From Desulfocicer sp963675955 (GTDB taxonomy: Bacteria; Desulfobacterota; Desulfobacteria; Desulfobacterales; Desulfobacteraceae), in the NCBI GenBank assembly GCA_963675955.2, contig CAXXVR010000002.1:124001-188000 (forward strand): 64,000 bases of DNA, given 5' to 3'. Under the pieces are notes generated by a model. The model had not been told where the DNA came from and did no database searches. It worked only from the letters and a program-made list of their open reading frames with translations. Positions 44,697 through 52,365 of the stretch are shown piece by piece (positions within the stretch are counted from its first letter, which is position 1; every line of letters begins with the position of its first letter). The position numbers and the translations under genes are program-made.

Positions 44697-44806
44697 TAAA
44701 TATTCGGTCAGCACCCCATCTTCACCCGTTTTGGTCTGCTCACATAGCAATCAGTATGCTACGCAGCCCCAAACAGGCGAATATGGGGCACTGACCAAAC
44801 ATTTAC
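44697..44806 (+). repeat. Palindromic element, copy 3 (best)
   Basis: Left arm (44706-44738) GGTCAGCACCCCATCTTCAC...CTGC, centre with CACATAGCAATCAGTATGCT, right arm (44763-44796) GCAGCCCCAAACAGG...ACTGACC. The arms pair at most positions over about 33 bases. TAAATATTC and CAAACATTTA bound it. With the copy at 43405 it brackets the potassium-channel gene in direct orientation. Confidence 0.82.
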
Positions 44807-44833
44807 ATGAGCAAACTGAATATTTACAATTTT

Positions 44834-44872
44834 CGACATCCTTCATATCACCACAAAAGGACTTTACACTTT
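44834..44872 (-). repeat. Copy of the MKDA/Shine-Dalgarno repeat
   Basis: Read on the minus strand: AAAGTGTAAAGTCC, TTTTGTGGTGAT and ATGAAGGATGTC. The GTAAAG box and ATGAAGGAT start are kept; the Shine-Dalgarno has one change. It starts 28 bases from the third palindromic element. In the gap 44661-45228 these two repeats and a NapH-like fragment are all I can identify. Confidence 0.6.
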
Positions 44873-45014
44873 TTGGGAATAATTCCCGGCCAACGGGTTT
44901 GTTAAAACAAGAAGTGCAAGCTGACCAAGAAAGATGCCAAATTTCCAATCCTTGCTATTTCCATGGAGTGATAATGGGACACAAGAGACTAAACGGTTTC
45001 ATATCAGGACCGAA

Positions 45015-45125
45015 ATGAATAAAAATAATATCCAGATATGGTGACGTCTTGTTCAGACAGGTGTGCCCTTTCTTTTTATGATACTGCCCATGCTGAACCA
45101 GGCCATGAAAAAGCTTGCTTTATAG
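45015..45125 (+). pseudogene. 5' fragment of a second NapH-like gene
   Basis: ATG 45015 gives MNKNNIQIW, a TGA, then RLVQTGVPFLFMILPMLNQ, which matches the first 30 residues of the gene at 41803 (IWRRAVQTGVAVLFIILPILNQ region). The Arg after Trp in the intact gene corresponds to TGA here. Similarity ends after about 36 codons. It is a relic of a partial duplication, not a working gene. Confidence 0.7.
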
Positions 45126-45228
45126 GTTTCAGGGGCATACAAAAAAGAGGAAATTTTTCCCATGGAAAGAACATTCTATCCAATGAGAATTTCTTTCCAT
45201 GGATGAATCCATTTAACAGGAGGTGCCC

Positions 45229-45942
45229 ATGCCCCTTGACCAAGAACCCCTGGCGCTGCTCATGGATACGTATGGCTATGACGGCCAGGCCATTGAACAC
45301 ATTATTTCCGGTAACAGATACACCGCTGTCCTTCTTACCAACGGTAATATCGGGGTCTGTGCCAACCTCACCAACAAAGTTTCTCCGGCCATTTCCGATC
45401 TTAAAAGTGCACCACCGGATCTTTCAAAGATTCCCCATCGCATCATTTACACCGCCTATCTCAATGCCTGCCATAACTACCATGGTTTTGATTCCAGTAA
45501 AGATGATATCTGGGATGTGCTGGACTTTACCAAAGAGCAGCGCATTGTCATGGTGGGACTGTTCAAGCCCATCGTGCGTAAATTTGAAGACGCCGGGGTA
45601 CCTCTGGAAATTTTTGATATGATCAAGGCAGATAACCGTCTGACGGAGATGAATCGCCAGAAAGAAATTTTAAAACAGGCAGATGCGGTGATTTTAACTT
45701 CCACTTCTGTGTTTAACAAAACATTCCTTGACACCGTCAATGCCACCCCGGAAGGATGCCATGTCTATCTGCTGGGACCTTCCTCCATCATGGTGCCGGA
45801 ACTGCTGCAGTATAAGAATATTAAAATGATTTTTGGTGCCACATTTGAAAAAAAGGATACACGGGTGCTGGATGTCATAAAAAACCATGGCGGCACCCGG
45901 CAGTTCCTGAAATTTGGTGGCAAGAACTGTCTTAAAAAATAA
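45229..45942 (+). CDS. DUF4213/DUF364 Rossmann-like protein, second copy
   Basis: The 237-residue protein has a short DUF4213-like N-terminus (IEHIISGNRYTAVLLTNGNIGVCANL) and a DUF364 domain (IVMVGLFKPIVRKFED, LEIFDMIKADNR, ADAVILTSTSVFNKTF, VYLLGPSSIMVPELL, IFGATFEKKD). Compared with the member at 29900 the first half is shorter and differs. ATG 45229 is preceded by AGGAGG with a 5-base gap, clearly the start. It is convergent with cysQ. A role in metal handling is the family suggestion, without proof. Confidence 0.8.
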   Translation: MPLDQEPLALLMDTYGYDGQAIEHIISGNRYTAVLLTNGNIGVCANLTNKVSPAISDLKSAPPDLSKIPHRIIYTAYLNACHNYHGFDSSKDDIWDVLDFTKEQRIVMVGLFKPIVRKFEDAGVPLEIFDMIKADNRLTEMNRQKEILKQADAVILTSTSVFNKTFLDTVNATPEGCHVYLLGPSSIMVPELLQYKNIKMIFGATFEKKDTRVLDVIKNHGGTRQFLKFGGKNCLKK

Positions 45943-46002
45943 GACTGAACACGCGCTTTAATCATTGAGCATCGGCGTTGACCTCTATATCTGTTTTGTG
46001 AA

Positions 46003-46803
46003 TCAGCTTGAAAAAAGAGACAAGCTTTCCATGAAATCCCTGTCCGGTCCCACAAAAAAAGGGCCATTCAGCAGATCTGGTTTGTTGTATGTAAAAGGTA
46101 CCCCTTTGGTATCTGTGACAATGCCGCCAGCGGCGGTGACCACGGCCTGCCCGGCCCCGGTGTCCCATTCCCAGGTGGGACCAAGACGGGGATACAGATC
46201 GGCTTTTCCGGCAGCAATCAGGCAGAATTTTAAAGAACTCCCCCGGCTCACCGCTTTATGGGCAGGCAGGGTGTTCAGGCATTTTGTCAGGGCTTCCGAT
46301 GGGTGGGAGCGGCTCTGAACCACCCGGATCACATCCCCGTCAACGGGGGGGATGATTTCAAGTTTTCTCTGTTTGCCTTCGGCAATCTCCCAGCAGCCGC
46401 TTTCCAGTTCTGCCAGATACATCAGATCAAGGGCCGGGGCATAGATGACACCTGCCACAGGAATATGGTTTTCAATCATGGCAATATTCACGGTGAATTC
46501 ATCATTTTTTTTGACAAATTCCTTGGTGCCGTCCAGGGGGTCCACCAGCCAGAACCGATGCCATTTTTTCCTTTCTTCAAAGGAAATGGTTTTTCCTTCT
46601 TCCGACAAAATGGGAATATCAGGCGTGGCTTTCTGAAGGCCTGCAGAAATAATTTCATGGGATCGGGTGTCCGCCCTGGTGAGGGGGGAATCGTCGGATT
46701 TGATGTCCACCTTGAAATCCGTGGCATAAATCTCCATGATGCCTTTTCCGGCAGCCTTTGCCAGGTCGTTTAACATTTCAAGGTCTATGGGGTGCTGGAT
46801 CAT
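46003..46803 (-). CDS. cysQ: 3'(2'),5'-bisphosphate nucleotidase CysQ
   Basis: The 266-residue protein carries the metal- and phosphate-binding motifs of the inositol-monophosphatase superfamily: the LSEEGK Glu, WLVDPLDGTKEF (DPLDGT) and WEWDTGAGQAVVTAAGG. The phrase TKEFVKKNDEFTVNIA is typical of CysQ. It removes the 3' phosphate from PAP left by sulfotransferases. Its place at the end of the core polysaccharide operon, with a sulfotransferase and APS kinase in the other half of the locus, supports sulfation of the polymer. It is 34 bases downstream of the glycosyltransferase gene. Confidence 0.92.
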   Translation of the reverse strand: MIQHPIDLEMLNDLAKAAGKGIMEIYATDFKVDIKSDDSPLTRADTRSHEIISAGLQKATPDIPILSEEGKTISFEERKKWHRFWLVDPLDGTKEFVKKNDEFTVNIAMIENHIPVAGVIYAPALDLMYLAELESGCWEIAEGKQRKLEIIPPVDGDVIRVVQSRSHPSEALTKCLNTLPAHKAVSRGSSLKFCLIAAGKADLYPRLGPTWEWDTGAGQAVVTAAGGIVTDTKGVPFTYNKPDLLNGPFFVGPDRDFMESLSLFSS

Positions 46804-46837
46804 ATGCTTCTCCTTGTGCCTTTCTTGGTTCTGTGCG

Positions 46838-48106
46838 TTAACCCATCATTTTTTTATAAAGATCTACCATTGCAGCGGCCTTTTCCCCCCATTCATAATT
46901 TTTGACCCGCTCAATGGCGCTTGCCGACATGGCTTGCCTTATCTCCGGATGCTCCAGGAGAAATGCAATCTTTTCGGCAAACTCAGCCACAAGATATTCC
47001 CGGGACAGCGGCTTGATTTTGATGCCGGTCTCGTCCGTTACATATTCCCCGAGACCTGCATAATCAGGTACAATGCAGACAAGTCCGCAACCCATGGCCT
47101 CCAGGGCCACGGCCCCCCCAAATTCCCGCACCGATGGAAAACAGAACACATCGCTTTTTTCATAGTGAATCAGGGTCTCTTTCTGGGGTATCCATCCGGT
47201 GAACTGTACCCGGTCTTCCACTCCGGTGGTGTGGGCAAGCTTTTCCAGGGCCGTTTTTTCAGGGCCATCGCCCACAATGGTAAGACTGACACGCTGCCGC
47301 ACCGTTTCTGGAAGTATGGAAACAGCCTTTATGGCCATGTCCGCACCCTTGTAGGCCACCAGACGTCCAACAAAAAGCAGCTTCATGGTTTTTGATGTAT
47401 GTTCTTTAGGTTTGCCGATAAAGGAATTCAGAATACCATTTTCATGGAAAAGATCAATGCGGTTATCCGCCAGATCAAACAGGTTCATCAACATGTTTCG
47501 GGTGTACAGGGAGCCGGAAAGAACTTTGTCTGCACCCTGGTATGTTTTTCTGTACCCCGGGATGAGGCGAGTGAACATCCTGAGAAAATTAAACCGGGCA
47601 AATTCCTTTCGGGCCACGGTGTCAAATCCCGGGGGAAATGGTACTCCACCGTTCACAGGTCCCAGCAGAAAAGGGGTGTTTTGGCAGTGATCGATGAGTT
47701 TCACCGGGTATCGTGGCAGAATGGGAGTCATGACATGCACCAGATCATATGTCCCGGAACGGATGGCCGGGCCATATTTCTGGCTCACCCGGTGATTGAA
47801 TTCTCCATAGATGGGGTAGGAAAGGGCGTGCTGCAAGGGCCAGTTAACGGCACCCCGGTCGGTGATGTGCTTGATAAGTTTATAATAACGTTTAAGCAGG
47901 GTGGACTCCCGGATGTAATCAATGGTGTGGTTCTCCTGCACCTTTTCCAGGGCACGTTGATTGCGTTCATGGGTGACCAGGGTTACCTGTGCCCGTTTCC
48001 GGATTTCATGGTAAAAGTTATAGGACAGCAGGGGTACCGATGCCCATTCCGGATTACATTGCTCAATCACCATTAAAATTTTTATGGGTTCATTGTTCAT
48101 GTGCAT
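46838..48106 (-). CDS. Family 4 glycosyltransferase
   Basis: The 422-residue product has a GT-B fold: N-terminal lobe with ILMVIEQCNPEWAS and HVMTPILPRYP, C-terminal lobe with LLFVGRLVAYKGADMAI, TIVGDGPEKTAL, FTGWIPQKE and the nucleotide-sugar-binding PSVREFGGAVALEAMGCG (EX7E). It adds a sugar to the lipid-linked repeat unit. The frame is open much further upstream (to 48451), but that part lies within the VanZ gene; ATG 48106 or 48100, with AAGGA just before, is the real start. It overlaps the VanZ gene by 17 bases or less. Confidence 0.9.
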   Translation of the reverse strand: MHMNNEPIKILMVIEQCNPEWASVPLLSYNFYHEIRKRAQVTLVTHERNQRALEKVQENHTIDYIRESTLLKRYYKLIKHITDRGAVNWPLQHALSYPIYGEFNHRVSQKYGPAIRSGTYDLVHVMTPILPRYPVKLIDHCQNTPFLLGPVNGGVPFPPGFDTVARKEFARFNFLRMFTRLIPGYRKTYQGADKVLSGSLYTRNMLMNLFDLADNRIDLFHENGILNSFIGKPKEHTSKTMKLLFVGRLVAYKGADMAIKAVSILPETVRQRVSLTIVGDGPEKTALEKLAHTTGVEDRVQFTGWIPQKETLIHYEKSDVFCFPSVREFGGAVALEAMGCGLVCIVPDYAGLGEYVTDETGIKIKPLSREYLVAEFAEKIAFLLEHPEIRQAMSASAIERVKNYEWGEKAAAMVDLYKKMMG

Positions 48107-48605
48107 TTTCCTTGTCAGGGGTTTTGGAGTCCTGGGGTTGAACTGGATCCTTTTGGTCAACTGAGGGTAGTGCAGGGGAAGCCCCCTTTTTTTTCTTTGT
48201 AAGGTTTCCCGTGTGAAAAATGATCCGGATGAGCACTCCCATAACCATACCCGCAATGGCACCCAGATTATTGGCAATAATATCTTCGGGTGAAAAGTGT
48301 CTCCCCGGTACATATTTTTGCATGAGTTCCAGTATAAACCCCAGGGCGGGCATGGAAGATGCCACACAGAATCCAAGTTTGATGGACGCAAAAAAGGCAA
48401 TGGGAAAGAAAGCCAGAAATCCAAAGGTGATGATGCGTGCAAGCTTATCAATGCCCATGTTGGAATTGTCGGAGGTCAGGCTTGCCTGGGGAATCAGGGA
48501 GGATACCACCATAAATACAAGGCCTGCCACCCATGCAACAATAAGGGGGCGGGAGATGAGATTCTGCCACAGTTTTTTTTTATTTAATTTCAGAGACAGA
48601 TTCAT
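48090..48605 (-). CDS. VanZ-family membrane protein
   Basis: The 171-residue protein has four membrane helices and VanZ features: KLARIITFGFLAFFP (family usually H/K near the helix), LGFILELMQKYVPGRHFSPEDIIANNLGAIAG (E-Q and the DIIANNxG signature). The C-terminal tail is polar with KKKKG. VanZ-like proteins are common in polysaccharide gene clusters; their role is uncertain. ATG 48605 follows AAAGGAAGA, and it overlaps the polymerase gene by 26 bases. Confidence 0.85.
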   Translation of the reverse strand: MNLSLKLNKKKLWQNLISRPLIVAWVAGLVFMVVSSLIPQASLTSDNSNMGIDKLARIITFGFLAFFPIAFFASIKLGFCVASSMPALGFILELMQKYVPGRHFSPEDIIANNLGAIAGMVMGVLIRIIFHTGNLTKKKKGASPALPSVDQKDPVQPQDSKTPDKENAHEQ

Positions 48606-50184
48606 GGCCGATCTTCCTTTCTTTTCGGGTTCCACGGTCCTTTTGTTTGTGCTTGTCCGCAGTTGATGCAGATTTTTTCAGTTGAAACCGGGGACCGTCA
48701 TAGTCCGGCTTTAACACGAATCTTGTTTTTCCTGACCACAATCCTTCTTTTCTGACACGGTGAGTGGGCCGTGACAGGAAAGGGGGTGAGGTGGTCATTT
48801 TTTGTGTTTCCTTATCTGGTATTTTGTTATCCAGGGGGATGGTTTCCATGGCATTGTAAGGCGCGACATCGGATTTTTTCTGGGAAAGCATGCCGGTGAC
48901 CCCCCCTGCAAATATAATATACATCTGATTGACCATGGCGTTAAGGGTGCAGTCAATGAGAAACAGCAGAGGGATAATGGCAATCACAGCGGTGGGAGCG
49001 ATCTCTTTTTGACTCCAGGTTTTGGGATGATGCCGAAGGGTAAACAACAGCATTGGCAGCAACAATACCAGGGATACCGAGGTAAGTCCCATAAATCCCC
49101 GACTGCCCAGAATAATCACCCAGAAGCCGTCGGTGGTACTTAAATCTTCTCCTGTATCCGGATCATATACCCGGGAGCGGCCCCAGCCCCCCCATCCAAA
49201 CAATTGTTTTTCCAGGGCCTTCTCCACCAGAATATTTTCATTGTCAAACCGGAAAGCCAAAGATGCAGCCCGATCGGCACTGAATTTTTCCGTGATGAAA
49301 TCCACGGCATTCTGTCCGTCCCAGTAGCCTGTGGCCCGGGTGGAGATATAGGCCGGGGGAATCAGGAGCATTACCCAGATGACCAGGCTGATTTTCAGTC
49401 GGGCAGAGATAAAAAGGGCCATCATGCCAAGCAGCATCAGGCCAATGGCCCCCGAGGATTTGCAGATAATGGCGGAAAAGACCATGAGAAGGGCCAGTGC
49501 CCAGGACGGTACATTCCATCTTTTTTTGGGAAACACCCCTGTGGCCGTACACCACACCCCCACCAGAGCTGCCATGCACATGAAGGTGCCAAGCATGATG
49601 CCGTGCTGCATGAACACCATGGGCCGATATCCCCCGCCTCGGATCACCTGGGCAAAGGAGTGCTGCATATAGCCATAGACTATGTTGTGGGCCTGGGGAC
49701 TCATCACCAGTTCAAACACCACAAAGGGAATATAGACAATTCCACAGATAAAAAGGGCATTACACAGCAGGGTATGTCCTGCAGAACTGGTAAAATAAAG
49801 ACGTCCTGTCAGGTAGGGCACCCCCCACAGGGTAAAGGTATTAAAACTTTCCTGGAGTCCGTCCTTTAAACCAAGTCCGTTGAGGATGGACGATAATATT
49901 ACGGAAAACAGCCAGATGATCATGGGGATATCCAGGGGATGCGGGGAAAACTGTTCCAGGCTTTCCCCATCGGTGACTTTAATGGCAAGTATGACCCCAA
50001 TGCCCGTTGCCGTCATTTTATTGTATAAAATCAGAGGTACATGCAGCTGTTCCATGGGAAGAAACAAAACAGCGCCGAAAAAACAGATGATGCTGCCCCG
50101 CCCAGCGCCGTAAGTTTTAAAAATATAGAAGGTGGCCGGAATAATCATCACAAGACTGATCAGGCATAGAAAATTTCCTTTCAT
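48580..50184 (-). CDS. O-antigen-ligase/Wzy-like polymerase
   Basis: The 534-residue protein has about ten to twelve membrane helices with a large periplasmic loop (about 295-365, FRFDNENILVEKALEKQLFGWGGWGRS) ahead of the last helices, the layout of Wzy/WaaL proteins. ICKSSGAIGLMLLG resembles the usual SxG region. A hydrophilic, basic tail of about 110 residues is extra. It would polymerise repeat units in the periplasm after flipping. It is 6 bases downstream of the Wzz-type gene. Confidence 0.82.
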   Translation of the reverse strand: MKGNFLCLISLVMIIPATFYIFKTYGAGRGSIICFFGAVLFLPMEQLHVPLILYNKMTATGIGVILAIKVTDGESLEQFSPHPLDIPMIIWLFSVILSSILNGLGLKDGLQESFNTFTLWGVPYLTGRLYFTSSAGHTLLCNALFICGIVYIPFVVFELVMSPQAHNIVYGYMQHSFAQVIRGGGYRPMVFMQHGIMLGTFMCMAALVGVWCTATGVFPKKRWNVPSWALALLMVFSAIICKSSGAIGLMLLGMMALFISARLKISLVIWVMLLIPPAYISTRATGYWDGQNAVDFITEKFSADRAASLAFRFDNENILVEKALEKQLFGWGGWGRSRVYDPDTGEDLSTTDGFWVIILGSRGFMGLTSVSLVLLLPMLLFTLRHHPKTWSQKEIAPTAVIAIIPLLFLIDCTLNAMVNQMYIIFAGGVTGMLSQKKSDVAPYNAMETIPLDNKIPDKETQKMTTSPPFLSRPTHRVRKEGLWSGKTRFVLKPDYDGPRFQLKKSASTADKHKQKDRGTRKERKIGHESVSEIK

Positions 50185-50190
50185 GGCCTT

Positions 50191-52356
50191 TTATCTCAGA
50201 GCTCCTCTGATGCGGGCCAGTAGCGGGCCTAAAAATGTATTTTGCAGTTTTCTTTCCAGTTTGCTGGTGTAACCGGTACCGCCCCAGTTGAGAACTGGAA
50301 TGATGGCAGGCACTTCCTGTCTTATAAAAAGTTCAGCCACTCGTCTCAGATCGGTGTACAGGGATCTGTTCCCCTGTACTACCAGAAGCAGTACATCGGA
50401 AAAAACTGTCAGATATTCAGTGAAATCATTTTGCATCACCGGGCTTGAGTCAATGAGTATGATGTCGTAATTTTTTTTGGCCATGGTGATAATCATGGCG
50501 TGTACCAGTGTGGAATTTTTAAATTCCTGTTTTCCGCTGGCAGGTAGAATGTCCACGTTTCGTTCTTCATCGGTGTATATGGCTTGGTTGAAATCTGCAG
50601 TGCCGTTGAGCATCTCCGCCATACCCGGGTGGGAAGGCGCAATGTTTAATCGTTTTCTCATGGCCGGATTGGCCGTAACCGCCTCAATGATTAGAATGTT
50701 GGGGTGGATCTGTCCCAGCAGATGGGCCACGTTGAGGATGATGCTGGATGTACCGGACGTTTCATCCACACTGTTGAAGAGAAAAATATGGGCATCGTTG
50801 GTCTGGTTTTCCTTGTATATCCTCAGGGCCAGGCTTCTCAATGCCTTGGATGTCACCGAATCGGGGGCTTCAAGGGTTTCCCTGAAGAAGGGAGTGGTGG
50901 CCCTGGATCGTGATATGGGCCAGGTGGACGGGTGTCCCAGGGCATGGGTGATATTCATGGGATTTGTGATGCGGTTGTCTAAAAATTCCAGTACCAGACA
51001 TATAAAACCGATGAATCCGAAGGGTACCACCAGGCATACCATGATCAGTTTTTTGGCATTGTTTCCGGCAGGGGACAGGGGGGTATGGGCTCGCAGGGCA
51101 ATGGAAATCCTGCTGGGGGCATTGGATTGAACTCCCAGTTCGTTAATTCTGGATTCATATTTAAACAAGAGTTCGCGCATGTGACGCAGTTCTGCCTGGG
51201 TCTGTTCTCCGGTGATGAGGCGTTCTGAATTAACATTGGCTTCTGACCTTGCTTCTAACAGCTGGATGGAAATATTTTTGGAAGCTTCTTTGAGGGCATC
51301 ATATTTACTTTGTTCTTTTATCAGATTTGTGGTGAGTTCATAATCACGTTTCCCATACACCGTCATCTGGGCCAGTTTCCGTACCTCTTCGGTCATTTTT
51401 TTTTCATACCGGCTCATGGCCCTCATGCGTTCTTCAATGTAGGATCTGTCTGAACTTTTCTCACTCAAGCCATCGAGTTTGGTTCTCAGTTCCTGGAGCT
51501 GTTGATAGGTCCAGGACTGGGTGGAATCGAGCCCCCAGTCGTTGGCAACCACCTCTTCCACAAATGGCTCCATGTCCAGTTTGGAAATTTTCTTTTTTTC
51601 CTGGAGTTTTTGCTTATAGGCTGTTTCCAGGTCCATGAGCATGAGATCAATTTTAACCTTTGCCTGCTGGAGCTGCTCTGCGCGTTTGTAGTAAAAATTG
51701 TACATTTCACTGAATTCACTGGTGTGAGTTTTTTGGGCAATCTGTTTCAATTTGATAATTTTTTCATCAATTTCCCTTCTCATGCTGTCATGTTCTGATT
51801 TAAGATACTGGAGGCGATTCTGGTTTTGTTGTTTCTGCTGGGCATCTGTGCTTTCCTTGTATGCGTCCATGACGTGGTTCAGAATCTCGGCAATACCGGT
51901 GCGATGTTCTCCCTGAATTTCAAGTTCAATGAGGTGGGTATTGCGTATGGTTTTAACTGACATACGCGTGTAGAGCATATCAACACATCTTCCCAGGGGT
52001 ACCCCGGGGGGGAAAAGGGCATCTTTTTGTTCCGTTGTCAGTCGCTGGATGGCATCTGCCAGTACATCATAACCCCTCAGCCGTGTGGCCTGGGTTCTGG
52101 AATAATCCGAGTACTGCTGAAGAATGGAGGTATCCTGACCACTCCCGATGATGGTCTGGACCACGGGGTCAATCTGCAGTTTGGCTGAGGCCATGTAATA
52201 TGGTTTAATGGCCATAAGGGCAAAGGGAATGAGCAGGGTGAAAATAAAATTGCCCAGCACGATGATCAGGACAGTGTATTTTTTCAGAAATCTGAAAATA
52301 TCTAGGGGTTTATTTTTTTTTGTACCCGGTAACAGTTCTTTTGAAGCAGTTTCCAT
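50191..52356 (-). CDS. Wzz/BY-kinase-type polysaccharide co-polymerase with eroded kinase motifs
   Basis: The 721-residue protein has a Wzz region: membrane helix at about 27-50, a long coiled-coil periplasmic part (150-410), and a second helix at about 436-457. The C-terminal BY-kinase-like part (495-715) keeps Walker B (DIILIDSSPV, 631-640). In place of Walker A (GxxGxGKST) it has SVDETSGTSS (529-538) with no Lys, and Walker A' (LxxDxD) reads LIIEAVTANP. There is no Tyr cluster at the C-terminus. It probably still sets chain length, without kinase activity. Confidence 0.88.
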   Translation of the reverse strand: METASKELLPGTKKNKPLDIFRFLKKYTVLIIVLGNFIFTLLIPFALMAIKPYYMASAKLQIDPVVQTIIGSGQDTSILQQYSDYSRTQATRLRGYDVLADAIQRLTTEQKDALFPPGVPLGRCVDMLYTRMSVKTIRNTHLIELEIQGEHRTGIAEILNHVMDAYKESTDAQQKQQNQNRLQYLKSEHDSMRREIDEKIIKLKQIAQKTHTSEFSEMYNFYYKRAEQLQQAKVKIDLMLMDLETAYKQKLQEKKKISKLDMEPFVEEVVANDWGLDSTQSWTYQQLQELRTKLDGLSEKSSDRSYIEERMRAMSRYEKKMTEEVRKLAQMTVYGKRDYELTTNLIKEQSKYDALKEASKNISIQLLEARSEANVNSERLITGEQTQAELRHMRELLFKYESRINELGVQSNAPSRISIALRAHTPLSPAGNNAKKLIMVCLVVPFGFIGFICLVLEFLDNRITNPMNITHALGHPSTWPISRSRATTPFFRETLEAPDSVTSKALRSLALRIYKENQTNDAHIFLFNSVDETSGTSSIILNVAHLLGQIHPNILIIEAVTANPAMRKRLNIAPSHPGMAEMLNGTADFNQAIYTDEERNVDILPASGKQEFKNSTLVHAMIITMAKKNYDIILIDSSPVMQNDFTEYLTVFSDVLLLVVQGNRSLYTDLRRVAELFIRQEVPAIIPVLNWGGTGYTSKLERKLQNTFLGPLLARIRGALR

Positions 52357-52365
52357 ATACCTTTT

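Noticed and set aside
45015..45125. Selenocysteine at the TGA in the NapH fragment
   Set aside because: The intact copy has Arg at this place, the frame ends after 36 codons, and no SECIS-like hairpin is evident.
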